A stretch of 64,000 nucleotides of DNA from Paenibacillus albicereus (lineage in GTDB: Bacteria; Bacillota; Bacilli; Paenibacillales; Paenibacillaceae). Each line of letters opens with the position of its first letter. Within the stretch, counting starts at the first letter, position 1. The DNA is taken from NCBI RefSeq assembly GCF_012676905.1, contig NZ_CP051428.1:660001-724000 (forward strand). The letters run 5' to 3'. Shown in pieces: positions 26,284-42,655 of the stretch. Position numbers and translations under genes: made by a program. The notes under the pieces were generated by a model. It did not search any database. It was not told where the DNA came from and saw only the letters and a program-made list of their open reading frames with translations.

Positions 26284-27752
26284 GTCTGCATATCTACAAT
26301 ACGATGAGCCGGAAGCAGGAGGAGTTCATCCCTCAGCAGCCGGGTAAAGTAAAGATGTACGCGTGCGGTCCGACCGTATACGACTATATCCACATCGGCA
26401 ACGCGCGTCCGGCGATCTTTTTCGACGTCGTTCGCCGCTACTTGGAGGCCGTCGGGTACAAGGTCGACTACCTCGTCAACTTCACGGATGTCGACGACAA
26501 GCTGATCCGCAAGGCGGAGCAGCTCGGATCGACGGTGCCGGAGGTGGCGGAGCGCTTCATCGAGGCGTTCTACGAAGACACGGAGGGGCTGGGCGTCCGC
26601 CGGGCGACGCGCAATCCGCGCGTCATGGAGCACATTCCGCAGATCATCGCCTTCATCGGCGAGTTGGTCGAGCAGGGCTCGGCCTATCCGAGCGGCGGCG
26701 ACGTGTATTTCCGCACCAAGTCGTTCGCCGCGTACGGCCAGCTCTCCCATCAGAACCTGGAGGAGCTGCAGTTGGGCATCCGTATCGGCATCGACGAGCG
26801 CAAGGAGGACCCGCAGGACTTCGTGCTCTGGAAAGGCGCCAAGCCGGGAGAGATCAGCTGGGACAGCCCATGGGGACCGGGACGGCCGGGCTGGCATATT
26901 GAATGCTCGGCGATGGCCCGCGAATACTTGGGCGATACGCTCGACATCCACGGCGGCGGCAACGACCTGCAGTTCCCTCACCACGAATGCGAGTGCGCGC
27001 AGTCGGAGTCGCTGACGGGAAAGCCGCTGGCGCGCTACTGGATGCATAACGGCTTCATCAACATCGACAACCAGAAAATGTCGAAATCGCTCGGCAACGG
27101 CATCACCGTGAACGAGCTGCTGAAGCGCATCAAGCCGGAGGCGATCCGCTACTTCATGCTGTCGGGCCACTACCGCGCTCCGCTCAACTTCAGCGACGAC
27201 ACGGTGGAGCAGGCGCTCGGCAGCGTGGAGCGCATCGCCAACTGCCGCATCAACCTGGAGCATCGGCTCGGCGCCGTCGCTCCGGACGGCGCCGGCGCAG
27301 CAGGCTGGCATGCGCGCGAGGGCGCTCCGATCGGCGTGCTCCGCTATGAGCCGCTAACCGGCGACGAGGCGCTTGACGAGCGCCTGCGCGGACTGCGCGA
27401 CCGCTTCGCCGCCAAGCTGGACGACGATTTCAACACGCCGGACGCGATCACGGCCTGGTTCGAGCTCGTCGCCGAGGCGAACGCGCTGCTCCAGCTGCCG
27501 GTCGCCCCGGCCCCGGCGCTGCGCGCGCTGCTCGGCCTGATGGACGTCATGGATGGCGTGCTCGGCCTGCTGCCGCAGCCGGACCTAGCGGCCGGGCTGC
27601 TTGATGACGAGGTCGACGCGCTTATCGCCGAGCGGACGCAGGCGCGCGCGGACAAGAACTGGAAGCGGGCGGACGAGATCCGCGACCAGCTCGCCGAGCA
27701 GGGCATCCTGCTGGAGGATACGCCGCAGGGCATCCGGTGGCGGCGCAAATGA
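26280..27752 (+). CDS. cysS: Cysteine--tRNA ligase
   Basis: A 490-residue class I synthetase charging tRNA-Cys. HIGN (38-41, after [11 protein letters not shown]), a zinc-site cysteine at 29, IECSAMA and HHECE zinc ligands, and KMSKSLGN (266-273) are visible. Coupled to cysE upstream (ATGA overlap) and to mrnC downstream (ATGA overlap), under the T-box, so cysteine synthesis and charging respond together to tRNA-Cys charging. Confidence 0.98.
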   Translation: MSLHIYNTMSRKQEEFIPQQPGKVKMYACGPTVYDYIHIGNARPAIFFDVVRRYLEAVGYKVDYLVNFTDVDDKLIRKAEQLGSTVPEVAERFIEAFYEDTEGLGVRRATRNPRVMEHIPQIIAFIGELVEQGSAYPSGGDVYFRTKSFAAYGQLSHQNLEELQLGIRIGIDERKEDPQDFVLWKGAKPGEISWDSPWGPGRPGWHIECSAMAREYLGDTLDIHGGGNDLQFPHHECECAQSESLTGKPLARYWMHNGFINIDNQKMSKSLGNGITVNELLKRIKPEAIRYFMLSGHYRAPLNFSDDTVEQALGSVERIANCRINLEHRLGAVAPDGAGAAGWHAREGAPIGVLRYEPLTGDEALDERLRGLRDRFAAKLDDDFNTPDAITAWFELVAEANALLQLPVAPAPALRALLGLMDVMDGVLGLLPQPDLAAGLLDDEVDALIAERTQARADKNWKRADEIRDQLAEQGILLEDTPQGIRWRRK

Positions 27753-28258
27753 GCGGCGCCATCGATCCGAAGCCTGCCGCCGCATCCCCTGCCGCCGCAT
27801 CCCATGCCGGGGAGCAGCCGTTCCAGCCGATGCCGTACGAGGCGCCTTCCAAGCGTCCCGAGCTGCTGAATCCGGTCGTGCTCGCCTATGCCGGAGACGC
27901 GGTGTTCGAGCTGCTCGTCCGCCAGCATCTCGTCGCCGGCGAGCGGCTCAAGCCCCAGCAGCTGCACCGCGCCGCGACCGGCATCGTCTCGGCCAAGGCG
28001 CAGCGCCGCTGGCTCGAGCTGTGGGCCCCGCTGCTGAACGAGGAGGAGCAGGACATCGTGCGCCGCGCGCGCAACGCCAAGTCCGGCCAGCCTCCGCGCA
28101 ATGCCGATCCGCATGACTATCGTTTGGCCACCGCCCTCGAAGGGCTGGTCGGCTATCTATACTACCAAGGCCGGACCGAGAGGCTCCGGGAATTGATGGC
28201 GGCCGTATTCGCAGCGCTCGAGGCGGACCGCCAGAAGGAGACCATGCATGAGCACTAA
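27749..28258 (+). CDS. mrnC: Mini-ribonuclease III
   Basis: A 169-residue protein with an RNase III catalytic domain (NPVVLAYAGDAVFELLVRQHL signature, with the acidic residues of the active site) but no double-stranded-RNA-binding domain. In Bacillus it matures 23S rRNA ends. The first 35 residues are Pro/Ala-rich and poorly conserved. The start at 27749 overlaps the cysS stop; its end overlaps rlmB by 11 bp. Confidence 0.95.
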   Translation: MSGAIDPKPAAASPAAASHAGEQPFQPMPYEAPSKRPELLNPVVLAYAGDAVFELLVRQHLVAGERLKPQQLHRAATGIVSAKAQRRWLELWAPLLNEEEQDIVRRARNAKSGQPPRNADPHDYRLATALEGLVGYLYYQGRTERLRELMAAVFAALEADRQKETMHEH

Positions 28259-29021
28259 CAGACCGAATCAAGAAACCGAGCCGGCGCAGGATTGGATCGC
28301 CGGCAAGCACCCCGTGCTCGAGGCGCTCCGCTCCGGGCGCGAGCTCAACAAGATCTGGATCGCCGATACGGTGCAGAAGCCGTCGGTCGGCCCGATCCTC
28401 GCCGAGGCGAAAAACGCCGGCATCGTCGTGCAGTTCGTCGACAAGCGCCGGCTCGACCAGCTCGGCCTCGGCGTCGCGCATCAAGGCGTCGTCGCTCAAG
28501 CGGCGGCGTACCGCTACGCGGAAGTGGACGAGCTGCTCTCGCGGGCCAAAGGGAGCGGACGTCCGCCGCTGCTGCTGATCCTCGACGAGATCGAGGACCC
28601 TCACAACCTCGGCTCGATCCTCCGCACCGCGGAGTGCACCGGCGTGCACGGCGTCATCATCCCGAAACGCCGCGCCGCAGGCTTGACCGCCACGGTCTGG
28701 AAGACTTCCGCCGGAGCGGCCGAGCATGTGCCGGTGGCGCGCGTGACCAATCTGGCGCAGACGATCGAGTCGCTCAAGGAAGAGGGCATCTGGATCGCCG
28801 GCGCGGACGTGAGCGCGAGCCAGGACGTGTACCGGACCGACTTCAACCTGCCGCTTGCGCTTGTCATCGGCAACGAGGCCAAGGGCATGGGGCGCCTCAT
28901 TCGCGAGAAATGCGACTTCCTCGTGAAGCTGCCGATGCTCGGCCAGCTCAACTCCCTCAACGCCTCCGTCGCCGCCGGCGTGCTGATGTACGAGGTCGTG
29001 CGGCAGCGCGGGAGCGTCTAG
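28248..29021 (+). CDS. rlmB: 23S rRNA (guanosine(2251)-2'-O)-methyltransferase RlmB
   Basis: A 257-residue SpoU/TrmH-family (SPOUT) methyltransferase. The N-terminal substrate-binding domain (AGKHPVLEALRSGRELNKIWI) and the knotted catalytic domain with the three SpoU motifs (DEIEDPHNLGSILRTAECTG, LVIGNEAKGM, LPMLGQLNSLNASVAAGVLMYE) are present. AAGGAG lies 7 bases before the ATG. Overlaps mrnC by 11 bp, as part of the cysES operon. Confidence 0.95.
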   Translation: MSTNRPNQETEPAQDWIAGKHPVLEALRSGRELNKIWIADTVQKPSVGPILAEAKNAGIVVQFVDKRRLDQLGLGVAHQGVVAQAAAYRYAEVDELLSRAKGSGRPPLLLILDEIEDPHNLGSILRTAECTGVHGVIIPKRRAAGLTATVWKTSAGAAEHVPVARVTNLAQTIESLKEEGIWIAGADVSASQDVYRTDFNLPLALVIGNEAKGMGRLIREKCDFLVKLPMLGQLNSLNASVAAGVLMYEVVRQRGSV

Positions 29022-29027
29022 TCCGCC

Positions 29028-29552
29028 GTGGCACGTCAGCCGGACGTCCTGCTGGTGGACGGCTACAACATCATCGGGGCCTGGCCCGAGCTGGAGCGCC
29101 TCAAGGAAACGAATCTCGAGGAGGCGAGGGAGCGGCTGCTCCATCTGCTGGCCGACTATCAAGGCTTTACCGGCATGGAAGTCTATGTCGTGTTCGACGC
29201 CCATCAGGTGGCGGGCAGCCGCTCGGCTTACAAGCAGCATAAGCTCACGGTCGTCTTCACCAAAGAAAAAGAGACGGCCGACGAGTGCATCGAGCGCCTG
29301 TCCGGAGAGCTGCGCAAGCGCAGCCGCAGCATCTACGTGGCGACGTCGGACTCGGTCGAGCAGCATGTCGCCTTCGGCAAGGGCGCGCTCCGGCTGTCCG
29401 CGCGGGAGCTGCAGCTCGAGCTCGACCAGAACCGGCGGCAGATCGCGCGATCGCTGAAGGACGATGCGCCCAAGAGCCGCAACACGATCGACGGGAATCT
29501 CAGCCTGGACGCCCGAATGAAGCTCGAACGGATGAGGCGGGGCGAGAAATAA
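29028..29552 (+). CDS. yacP: NYN-domain ribosome-associated endoribonuclease, Rae1/YacP
   Basis: A 174-residue NYN/PIN-like nuclease. LLVDGYNIIGAWPEL at the N-terminus carries the first metal-binding Asp, and VVFDAHQV and YVATSDSVEQ contain further acidic residues. The B. subtilis homologue (Rae1) enters the ribosomal A site and cuts mRNA during translation. GTG start 6 bp after rlmB with GGGAG upstream. Confidence 0.93.
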   Translation: MARQPDVLLVDGYNIIGAWPELERLKETNLEEARERLLHLLADYQGFTGMEVYVVFDAHQVAGSRSAYKQHKLTVVFTKEKETADECIERLSGELRKRSRSIYVATSDSVEQHVAFGKGALRLSARELQLELDQNRRQIARSLKDDAPKSRNTIDGNLSLDARMKLERMRRGEK

Positions 29553-29661
29553 TCGCCATAGTGTTAAAAACATGTAAACAATATTGCCGCCAAGATAGCG
29601 GTTTCAACCCATCGGAGCCCAATTCTAGGCACTTTTATCCATTATAGAACGCTCGTTTGCG

Positions 29662-29691
29662 TTGACGATGTCAAGAGACGTCTTGTATACT
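29662..29691 (+). promoter_or_regulatory. Promoter of sigH
   Basis: TTGACG (29662-29667), 18-bp spacer, TATACT (29686-29691), about 90 bp upstream of sigH and embedded in A+T-rich sequence, as at the AbrB-repressed B. subtilis sigH promoter. AbrB binding itself cannot be read from the sequence. Confidence 0.72.
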
Positions 29692-29779
29692 TGGCTTATT
29701 CTTTTTTTGGGAAATATGACCGCATCGACTGCTACTAATAGACTAGCTGTGCACGCTTTGCAGGCCGGAGGGATTGTTT

Positions 29780-30430
29780 GTGAGCATCGACCTCAGAGAA
29801 TGGAGTACGCATGATTATGACTGCCGGACGGATGAGGACGTCGTCGAGGCGGTGCGACTGGGCGACAGCGAGGCGCTGGAATACCTGATCAACAAATACC
29901 GGAATTTCGTCCGGGCCAAAGCCCGCTCGTACTTCCTCATCGGCGCCGACCGGGAGGACATCGTGCAGGAGGGCATGATCGGGCTCTACAAGTCGATCCG
30001 CGACTTCCGCGGGGACAAGCTCGCTTCCTTCAAGGCTTTCGCCGAGCTATGCATCACCCGGCAGATCATTACGGCCATCAAGACCGCGACCCGCCAGAAG
30101 CATATTCCGCTCAACTCCTACGTGTCCTTGGACAAGCCCATCTATGACGAGGACTCCGACCGCACGCTGCTCGACGTCATATGCGGCACGCGCGTCAGCG
30201 ATCCCGAGGAGCTGCTCATCAACCAGGAGGAGTTCGTCGGCCTGGAGGACAAGATGTCCGAGATTCTCAGCGATCTCGAGCGCAAGGTGCTCATGCTGTA
30301 TCTCGACGGGCGCTCGTACCAGGAGATCGCCGTCGACCTGGACCGCCACGTCAAGTCCATCGACAATGCCCTGCAACGGGTCAAGCGCAAGCTGGAGAAG
30401 TACCTGGAGCTGCGCAACGTCAGCATCTGA
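29780..30430 (+). CDS. sigH: RNA polymerase sporulation sigma factor SigH
   Basis: A 216-residue sigma-70-family factor (sigma-30) that drives early sporulation and competence genes. Region 2 (EYLINKYRNFVRAKARSYFLIGADREDIVQEGMIGLYKSIRDF) and region 4 (LSDLERKVLMLYLDGRSYQEIAVDL) are intact. Length is close to 218 in B. subtilis. GTG start chosen because GGAGGG is 7 bases upstream; a TTG two codons earlier is too close to it. Confidence 0.95.
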   Translation: MSIDLREWSTHDYDCRTDEDVVEAVRLGDSEALEYLINKYRNFVRAKARSYFLIGADREDIVQEGMIGLYKSIRDFRGDKLASFKAFAELCITRQIITAIKTATRQKHIPLNSYVSLDKPIYDEDSDRTLLDVICGTRVSDPEELLINQEEFVGLEDKMSEILSDLERKVLMLYLDGRSYQEIAVDLDRHVKSIDNALQRVKRKLEKYLELRNVSI

Positions 30431-30454
30431 ACGGCCGGCCTTCGAGCCGGCATC

Positions 30455-30475
30455 GACCCTGCGGGGTCTTTTTTT
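30455..30475 (+). terminator. Intrinsic terminator of sigH
   Basis: A short GACCC/GGGTC stem with a TGCG loop followed by seven T; a CCGGCCTTCGAGCCGG hairpin lies just upstream. The rest of the 338-bp gap 30431-30768 holds the next promoter and no gene. Confidence 0.72.
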
Positions 30476-30641
30476 GGTTTTAGAATCCAACGAGGCTGTC
30501 GATACTGGTACGGCGAGGAACCGCTCCCGAGGAGCGGAGCTGGAAAACCCGATGCTTCCAATCCGCTTCCGAAGCGAGCACGGACGAGAGGCTGACTTCG
30601 CGCTTGCGGCGCGGCTTCCCGGCTCTTTTGACCCCTAGGAA

Positions 30642-30676
30642 TTGCATTGACATGCAAGAATCTCGTATGATAAGGT
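30642..30676 (+). promoter_or_regulatory. Candidate promoter of rpmG-secE-nusG
   Basis: A TTGCAT/TTGACA pair (30642-30652) and TATGAT/TAAGGT -10 candidates (30666-30676). The best combinations are TTGCAT-18-TATGAT or TTGACA-18-TAAGGT with a TG extension; which is used cannot be decided by eye. Confidence 0.5.
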
Positions 30677-30768
30677 ACTTAGAGTGACTCGGATCAGGCC
30701 TGAGGCCTCTTTGAGTCCGTTCGCACGTTGTGCGTCTTTTCATTATTCTCAATCGGGAGGTGACTTTA

Positions 30769-30918
30769 ATGCGGGTTATCATTACCCTGGCTTGCACGAG
30801 CTGCAAGCAGCGGAATTACACCAACACCAAGAACAAGCGCAATCACCCCGACCGTATGGAGATGAGGAAGTTCTGCAAGTTCTGCAACGAACATACTCCT
30901 CACCGCGAGACGAGATAG
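30769..30918 (+). CDS. rpmG: 50S ribosomal protein L33
   Basis: A 49-residue L33 starting [17 protein letters not shown] and ending [14 protein letters not shown]. Both CxxC pairs are kept, so this is the zinc-binding (C+) form. GGGAGGTGA precedes the ATG. It lies directly before secE, as in B. subtilis (rpmGB-secE-nusG). Confidence 0.96.
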   Translation: MRVIITLACTSCKQRNYTNTKNKRNHPDRMEMRKFCKFCNEHTPHRETR

Positions 30919-30936
30919 TCATGGAGGTGGGACCAG

Positions 30937-31146
30937 ATGGCTTTTCTTGCTAAGATCAAGCAGAACTTCGGGTCAACATTCGGTTTCTTCGCAGACAGCT
31001 GGGCTGAGCTTAAGAAAGTACGCTGGCCAAACCGTAAAGAGTTGACAAGCTATACGCTCGTCGTTCTCGTGACGATCGTGTTTGTGACGATTTACTTTTG
31101 GCTTCTTGACATCGGGATCTCGTCATTGGTTGAACTGATTGTTTAA
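30937..31146 (+). CDS. secE: Preprotein translocase subunit SecE
   Basis: A 69-residue membrane protein with one transmembrane helix (about 40-62) preceded by the conserved amphipathic SWAELKKVRWPNRKEL segment that clamps SecY. GGAGGTGGGA precedes the ATG. Forms the SecYEG channel with SecY encoded at 57095. Confidence 0.97.
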   Translation: MAFLAKIKQNFGSTFGFFADSWAELKKVRWPNRKELTSYTLVVLVTIVFVTIYFWLLDIGISSLVELIV

Positions 31147-31169
31147 GAAGGGTCCAAAGGTGGATTGGA

Positions 31170-31703
31170 ATGGAAAAACGATGGTATGTGGTTCATACTT
31201 ACTCGGGCTATGAGAACAAGGTGAAGGCCAACCTCGAGCGCCGCGTCGAATCCATGGGCATGGAGGACAAGATCTTCCGCGTGCTTGTTCCGATGGAAGA
31301 AGAGATCGTGAACAAGGACGGCAAGAAGAAGACCGTCATGCGCAAAGTCTATCCAGGCTACGTCCTGGTGGAGATGATTCAGACCGACGATTCGTGGTAT
31401 GTCGTCCGCAATACGCCTGGCGTAACGGGATTCGTAGGCTCGACCGGATCCGGCTCCAAGCCGACCGCGCTGCTTCCGGAGGAAGTGGACGCGATCCTCA
31501 ACCATATGGGGATGTCGGAACCGAAGCCGAAGATGGAATTCGAGCTCAAGGAAACCGTGCGCGTGACCGTAGGTCCGTTCGCCAATTTTGTCGGAGTCAT
31601 CGAAGAGATTCAGCTCGACAAGAACAAGCTCAAGGTGCATGTCAACATGTTCGGACGGGAAACCCCGGTTGAACTTGACTACACGCAGGTCGAGAAGGTA
31701 TAA
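31170..31703 (+). CDS. nusG: Transcription termination/antitermination protein NusG
   Basis: A 177-residue elongation factor: NGN domain (WYVVHTYSGYENKVKANLERR at the start; about 1-110) that contacts the RNA polymerase clamp and a C-terminal KOW domain (VRVTVGPFANFVGVIEEIQ, about 127-177). Follows secE by 23 bp. AAAGGTGG lies upstream of the ATG. Confidence 0.97.
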   Translation: MEKRWYVVHTYSGYENKVKANLERRVESMGMEDKIFRVLVPMEEEIVNKDGKKKTVMRKVYPGYVLVEMIQTDDSWYVVRNTPGVTGFVGSTGSGSKPTALLPEEVDAILNHMGMSEPKPKMEFELKETVRVTVGPFANFVGVIEEIQLDKNKLKVHVNMFGRETPVELDYTQVEKV

Positions 31704-31797
31704 TGAACCGGTTGTTTCCGGCTATCCGGGGGTTCTCTGGAGGTCGGGGCGCGAGCAATCGCGCTGCGTTATAGTTGGATCGCAGGAGGTGTAACTC

Positions 31798-32223
31798 ATG
31801 GCAAAAAAGGTCATCAAGCTGGTCAAGCTGCAAGTTCCGGCAGGCAAAGCCAACCCGGCTCCGCCAATCGGTCCTGCACTCGGTCAAGCAGGCGTCAACA
31901 TCATGGCGTTCTGTAAGGAATTCAACGCGCGTACGGCGGATCAAGCCGGCCTGATCATTCCGGTCGTCATCACCGTATTCGAAGACCGCTCCTTCACGTT
32001 CGAGACGAAGACTCCTCCAGCTGCCGTACTGCTCCGCGTAGCAGCAGGCATCGAGAAGGGCTCCGGCGAGCCGAACAAGAAGAAGGTCGCTACGGTCAAC
32101 CGTTCCAAGGTTCGCGAGATCGCGGAACAGAAAATGCAGGATCTCAACGCTGCATCCGTAGAAGCTGCAATGCGCATGGTCGAAGGCACCGCCCGCAGCA
32201 TGGGCGTCACGATCGTCGACTAA
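31798..32223 (+). CDS. rplK: 50S ribosomal protein L11
   Basis: A 141-residue L11 ([20 protein letters not shown] start with the PxxGPALGQ motif) that binds the GTPase-associated centre of 23S rRNA. CAGGAGGTGTAA is just upstream. The 94-bp gap after nusG contains an uncharacterised leader that could carry autoregulation. Paired with rplA. Confidence 0.97.
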   Translation: MAKKVIKLVKLQVPAGKANPAPPIGPALGQAGVNIMAFCKEFNARTADQAGLIIPVVITVFEDRSFTFETKTPPAAVLLRVAAGIEKGSGEPNKKKVATVNRSKVREIAEQKMQDLNAASVEAAMRMVEGTARSMGVTIVD

Positions 32224-32336
32224 TCGCGCCATGGCGACTCGCGTCGCCGCCCTGAGTGAAACGATCGGTTTCGCCGTGGGAGGAACGTTTGCACGAAGAG
32301 CGTTCCGCTAATGACCACACAAGGAGGAAGTTCAAC

Positions 32337-33029
32337 ATGGCCAAGCATGGCAAGAAGTACCTGGAAGCCGCCAAGCTGATCGACAGCGAAGCGACTTACG
32401 AGCCGGCCGAAGCGATCGAGCTCGTGAAAAAAGCTGCAACCGCCAAGTTCGACGAGTCCGTCGAAGTGGCAGTCCGTCTGGGCGTAGACCCGCGGAAACA
32501 AGACCAGGCCGTACGCGGTGTCGTCGTACTCCCGCACGGTACCGGCAAAACGAAGCGCGTCCTCGTATTCGCCAAAGGCGACAAAGCGAAGGAAGCCGAA
32601 GCTGCAGGCGCTGACTACGTCGGCGATGCAGACATGATCAACAAAATCCAGCAAGGCTGGTTCGAATTCGATGTCTGCGTGGCTACGCCTGACATGATGG
32701 CCGAAGTCGGCAAGCTCGGACGTATCCTCGGCGGCAAGGGCCTCATGCCTAACCCGAAAGCCGGTACGGTAACGTTCGACGTGACGAAGGCTGTCCAGGA
32801 GATCAAAGCCGGTAAGATCGAATACCGCCTTGACCGTGCAGGTCAAATCCATGCTCCAATCGGAAAGGTATCGTTCGATGCGGAAAAGCTGAACGAGAAC
32901 CTCAAGGCGCTGCTTGACGCGCTGAACCGTGCAAAGCCGGCTTCGGCCAAAGGGATTTACCTGAAAAACATCGCTGTATCTTCGACGATGGGACCTGGCG
33001 CTCGCGTCAACGTGTCCAACTTCCGCTAA
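32337..33029 (+). CDS. rplA: 50S ribosomal protein L1
   Basis: A 230-residue L1 of the ribosomal L1 stalk; the start [16 protein letters not shown] and the block [18 protein letters not shown] are diagnostic. The ATG at 32337 follows AAGGAGGAAG; an in-frame extension further up has no ribosome binding site and is not conserved. In other bacteria L1 represses rplKA translation by binding the leader. Confidence 0.97.
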   Translation: MAKHGKKYLEAAKLIDSEATYEPAEAIELVKKAATAKFDESVEVAVRLGVDPRKQDQAVRGVVVLPHGTGKTKRVLVFAKGDKAKEAEAAGADYVGDADMINKIQQGWFEFDVCVATPDMMAEVGKLGRILGGKGLMPNPKAGTVTFDVTKAVQEIKAGKIEYRLDRAGQIHAPIGKVSFDAEKLNENLKALLDALNRAKPASAKGIYLKNIAVSSTMGPGARVNVSNFR

Positions 33030-33056
33030 GAGCTGCGATTCCAACTTCAGAACACG

Positions 33057-33170
33057 CATGCCTAAGACAGTAGGCGCCCTCCGGGCTTAATCTCCTACCG
33101 AGGTGTTATGATAAACGTTTCTCGGAAACGGACCATCATGGCCTTCGCTGTCTTGGCGGAGGCCTTTATT
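33057..33170 (+). promoter_or_regulatory. L10 leader (ribosomal protein L10-L12 autoregulatory leader)
   Basis: The conserved block CTAAGACAGTAGGCGC...TAATCTCCTACCGAGGTG closely matches the Bacillus L10 leader that binds the L10(L12)4 complex. A second hairpin GGCCTTCGC/GCGGAGGCC (33140-33164) followed by TTT overlaps a sequence complementary to AAGACAG (TGTCTT), giving the mutually exclusive terminator arrangement expected for attenuation. Confidence 0.85.
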
Positions 33171-33241
33171 CATGCCCGGCATGATGAAGGTCGACCGATC
33201 GAAGGATGCATCAGATATTACTACGGGAGGTGTACACCAAA

Positions 33242-33745
33242 ATGGCAAATGCAAAAGTAATCGAGTCCAAGCAGCAGCAGGTGGAAGAGATCTCCTCCAA
33301 GCTGAAGGCAAGCACGACGACGGTTGTAGCTGACTACCGCGGACTGAACGTGGCTCAAGTAACGGAACTGCGCAAGCAGCTCCGCGAAGCGGGCATCGAG
33401 TTCCAGGTTCTCAAAAACTCCCTCGTCCGCCGCGCGACGGAATCGGCTGAAATGGCTGCGCTGAACGAAGTTCTGACCGGCCCGACGGCAATCGCCTTCG
33501 GCGGCGACGACGTTGTCGCTCCAGCCAAGATCCTCAACGATTTCGCCAAAAAGAACGACGCCCTGAAACTGAAAGGCGGCGTGCTCGAAGGTCAAGTCGT
33601 CGGCGCGGACCAAATCAAGGCGCTGGCTGAGCTTCCGTCCCGCGACGGTCTCCTGTCCATGCTCCTCAGCGTCCTCCAAGCTCCTGTGCGCAACTTCGCC
33701 CTCGCGGTCAAAGCTGTCGGAGAAAAGCAAGAGGCGCAAGCGTAA
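33242..33745 (+). CDS. rplJ: 50S ribosomal protein L10
   Basis: A 167-residue L10 forming the base of the L12 stalk ([23 protein letters not shown] and KNSLVRRA motifs; C-terminal helix for L12 dimers). ATG at 33242 follows GGGAGGTGT. Controlled by the upstream L10 leader. Confidence 0.97.
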   Translation: MANAKVIESKQQQVEEISSKLKASTTTVVADYRGLNVAQVTELRKQLREAGIEFQVLKNSLVRRATESAEMAALNEVLTGPTAIAFGGDDVVAPAKILNDFAKKNDALKLKGGVLEGQVVGADQIKALAELPSRDGLLSMLLSVLQAPVRNFALAVKAVGEKQEAQA

Positions 33746-33818
33746 GCGAAAGCAGAACCAGGCCGGCCTAGCCGGCATCGGATAAACCCAAAACTAAAAC
33801 CCCAATGGAGGTTCAACC

Positions 33819-34181
33819 ATGAGCAAAGAGCAAATCCTTGAAGCCATCAAAGGCATGAACGTTCTGGAACTGAACGATCTCGTTAAAGCAATCGAAGAAG
33901 AATTCGGCGTAACGGCTGCTGCACCTACGGTTGTTGCTGCTGGCGGCGGCGCTGCAGAAGTGGCCGAGCAATCCGAGTTCGACGTCATCCTGACGAGCGC
34001 AGGCGCTTCCAAGATCAACGTCATCAAAGTCGTTCGCGAACTGACGGGCCTGGGCCTGAAAGAAGCGAAAGAAGTCGTTGACAACGCTCCGAAAGCGATC
34101 AAAGAAAAAGTGTCCAAAGAAGACGCTGAAGCAGTTAAAGCCAAGCTCGAAGAAGCAGGCGCAGCTGTAGAAGTGAAGTAA
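33819..34181 (+). CDS. rplL: 50S ribosomal protein L7/L12
   Basis: A 120-residue stalk protein: N-terminal dimerisation helix pair, Ala/Gly-rich hinge (about 35-52), and the factor-binding C-terminal domain ([20 protein letters not shown]). Codon use is distinctly biased (many GCT/GTT/GAA), typical of very high expression. TGGAGG precedes the ATG. Confidence 0.98.
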   Translation: MSKEQILEAIKGMNVLELNDLVKAIEEEFGVTAAAPTVVAAGGGAAEVAEQSEFDVILTSAGASKINVIKVVRELTGLGLKEAKEVVDNAPKAIKEKVSKEDAEAVKAKLEEAGAAVEVK

Positions 34182-34201
34182 TTTCTGCTCCTTGCAGTAC
34201 G

Positions 34202-34237
34202 GAACCCCTTGGAACCTTACCGGCTCCAAGGGGTTCT
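34202..34237 (+). terminator. Intrinsic terminator after rplL
   Basis: GAACCCCTTGGA pairs with TCCAAGGGGTTC, with a GCC/GGC inner pair, and is followed by CTCTTTCT. The T tract is interrupted, so some read-through into the methyltransferase gene is likely. Confidence 0.75.
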
Positions 34238-34268
34238 CTTTCTAATTAACGCGAAGGGAGCCATCGGC

Positions 34269-34889
34269 ATGGCGGACCATTACTACTCCAAAACGCCCGA
34301 TGCCAAACCAAACCGGCAGCGGCATGAGACGTCGCTGCGCGGTTTTTCGTTCCAATTTTGGACGGACAACGGCGTGTTTTCCAAAGGGGGCATCGATTAC
34401 GGGAGCCGTTTTCTCATTGAAGAAATGCAGATCGGAGAAGCGGACCGGGTGCTCGATGTCGGTTGCGGCTACGGTCCGATCGGACTCACCGCGGCCCGTC
34501 TCGCTCCCAAAGGGCTGGCGGTGTTACTCGATATCAACGAGCGTGCGATCGAGCTGGCTCGGGACAATGCGCGCAGCAACGGCATTTCGAACGTTGAGAT
34601 TCGGCAGAGCGATTTATATGAGGCCGCTGCCGGCATGGAAAAGTTCGACGTCATCCTGACGAACCCGCCGATTCGCGCCGGCAAGGCGGTCGTGCACCGA
34701 ATCTTCGAAGAAGGCGCAGAGCTGCTGAGGCCAGGCGGCAGCATGTGGGTCGTCATTCAGAAAAAGCAGGGAGCTCCATCCGCGGAAGCCAAGCTCCAGC
34801 AGCTGTTCGCCAAAGTCATCGAGGTCGGCAAAGACAAGGGCTTTCGTATTTTCAAAGCGATCAAGGGACCTGATTCTCATTTTTCTTGA
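34269..34889 (+). CDS. Class I SAM-dependent methyltransferase, RsmC-like (YbxB type)
   Basis: A 206-residue methyltransferase with motif I VLDVGCGYGPIGLTAARL and the N6/N2-base-type catalytic motif NPPIRAG, the pattern of the C-terminal half of RsmC (16S rRNA m2G1207). Conserved between rplL and rpoB across Bacillales. Start ATG chosen for the GAAGGGAG site 9 bases upstream. The rpoB promoter -35 box overlaps its stop codon. Confidence 0.88.
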   Translation: MADHYYSKTPDAKPNRQRHETSLRGFSFQFWTDNGVFSKGGIDYGSRFLIEEMQIGEADRVLDVGCGYGPIGLTAARLAPKGLAVLLDINERAIELARDNARSNGISNVEIRQSDLYEAAAGMEKFDVILTNPPIRAGKAVVHRIFEEGAELLRPGGSMWVVIQKKQGAPSAEAKLQQLFAKVIEVGKDKGFRIFKAIKGPDSHFS

Positions 34890-34914
34890 CTCGCCCAAAC
34901 CGTTGTGTTAATAT
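34886..34914 (+). promoter_or_regulatory. Sigma-A promoter of rpoB-rpoC
   Basis: TTGACT (34886-34891), 17-bp spacer, TAATAT (34909-34914), overlapping the end of the methyltransferase gene. A second TATAAT at 35016-35021 lacks a -35 at the right distance. Confidence 0.75.
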
Positions 34915-35265
34915 TATAAAATGTCAGCATTAAAATAGGCGGATTCTCTTTAGTCCGCTAAAATGTCAAGAATTTTTTATTTGATGCCGTGCGCATACAA
35001 ATCTGGTTTTTGACGTATAATGTTTAGATTTTGGGCAAAATTACATGATAGGAGACCGTCTCTCCTGCGGTGGCTCATCCGTGGAGAGGCCGAGGTTCCA
35101 GGCCGGATGCATGCTCTTTTTTCGAACCCTATTCGATAAGGGCTTTTCTTTATTTACCACGCCGATCCTTGATTTCAAGCAGGGAGATCGCGGTGAACGG
35201 GCTGTGCGGTCTAGTCATGAGTGCGCTTATCAAGCTGAGAAGCAGACATGAGGGGTGAGGTTAAG
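34915..35265 (+). promoter_or_regulatory. Long rpoB leader with hairpins
   Basis: About 350 nt without a gene between the promoter and rpoB. AGGAGACCGTCTCTCCT-type self-complementarity lies near 35051-35068, a T6 run at 35113-35118, and an AACCCTAT/ATAAGGG hairpin followed by CTTTTCTTT at about 35126-35153. The arrangement could allow attenuation of rpoBC; no known leader family was recognised. Confidence 0.45.
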
Positions 35266-38811
<3,546 letters not shown>

Positions 38812-38842
38812 GAGCCATACTTGAATGAAGGAGGGTTGCTCC

Positions 38843-42466
<3,624 letters not shown>

Positions 42467-42489
42467 GGCAAGGCTCCAAGCTTCTCCAG

Positions 42490-42524
42490 AGCGGCAGCTG
42501 ACCGGATATCGGTCAGCTGCCGCT
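42490..42524 (+). other. Perfect 14-bp hairpin after rpoC without T tract
   Basis: AGCGGCAGCTGACC (42490-42503) is fully complementary to GGTCAGCTGCCGCT (42511-42524) with a 7-nt loop. No T run follows, so it is not a standard intrinsic terminator; it may be a processing or pause signal at the end of the rpoBC transcript. Confidence 0.7.
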
Positions 42525-42571
42525 GCTGCGAGGCTTCAAGGCTGGAGGGGCGGAAGAATGGCCAAGTCTTC

Positions 42572-42601
42572 TTGACACGGACATTCGACTAGTGGTAGTA
42601 T
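42572..42601 (+). promoter_or_regulatory. Promoter of the L7Ae-like gene and str operon
   Basis: TTGACA (42572-42577), 18-bp spacer, TAGTAT (42596-42601). Confidence 0.7.
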
Positions 42602-42655
42602 ATCGAAGTGTGCCTGTGGCTTATCTCTTGTACTTGGTTAAGGATGGTGAATCCC

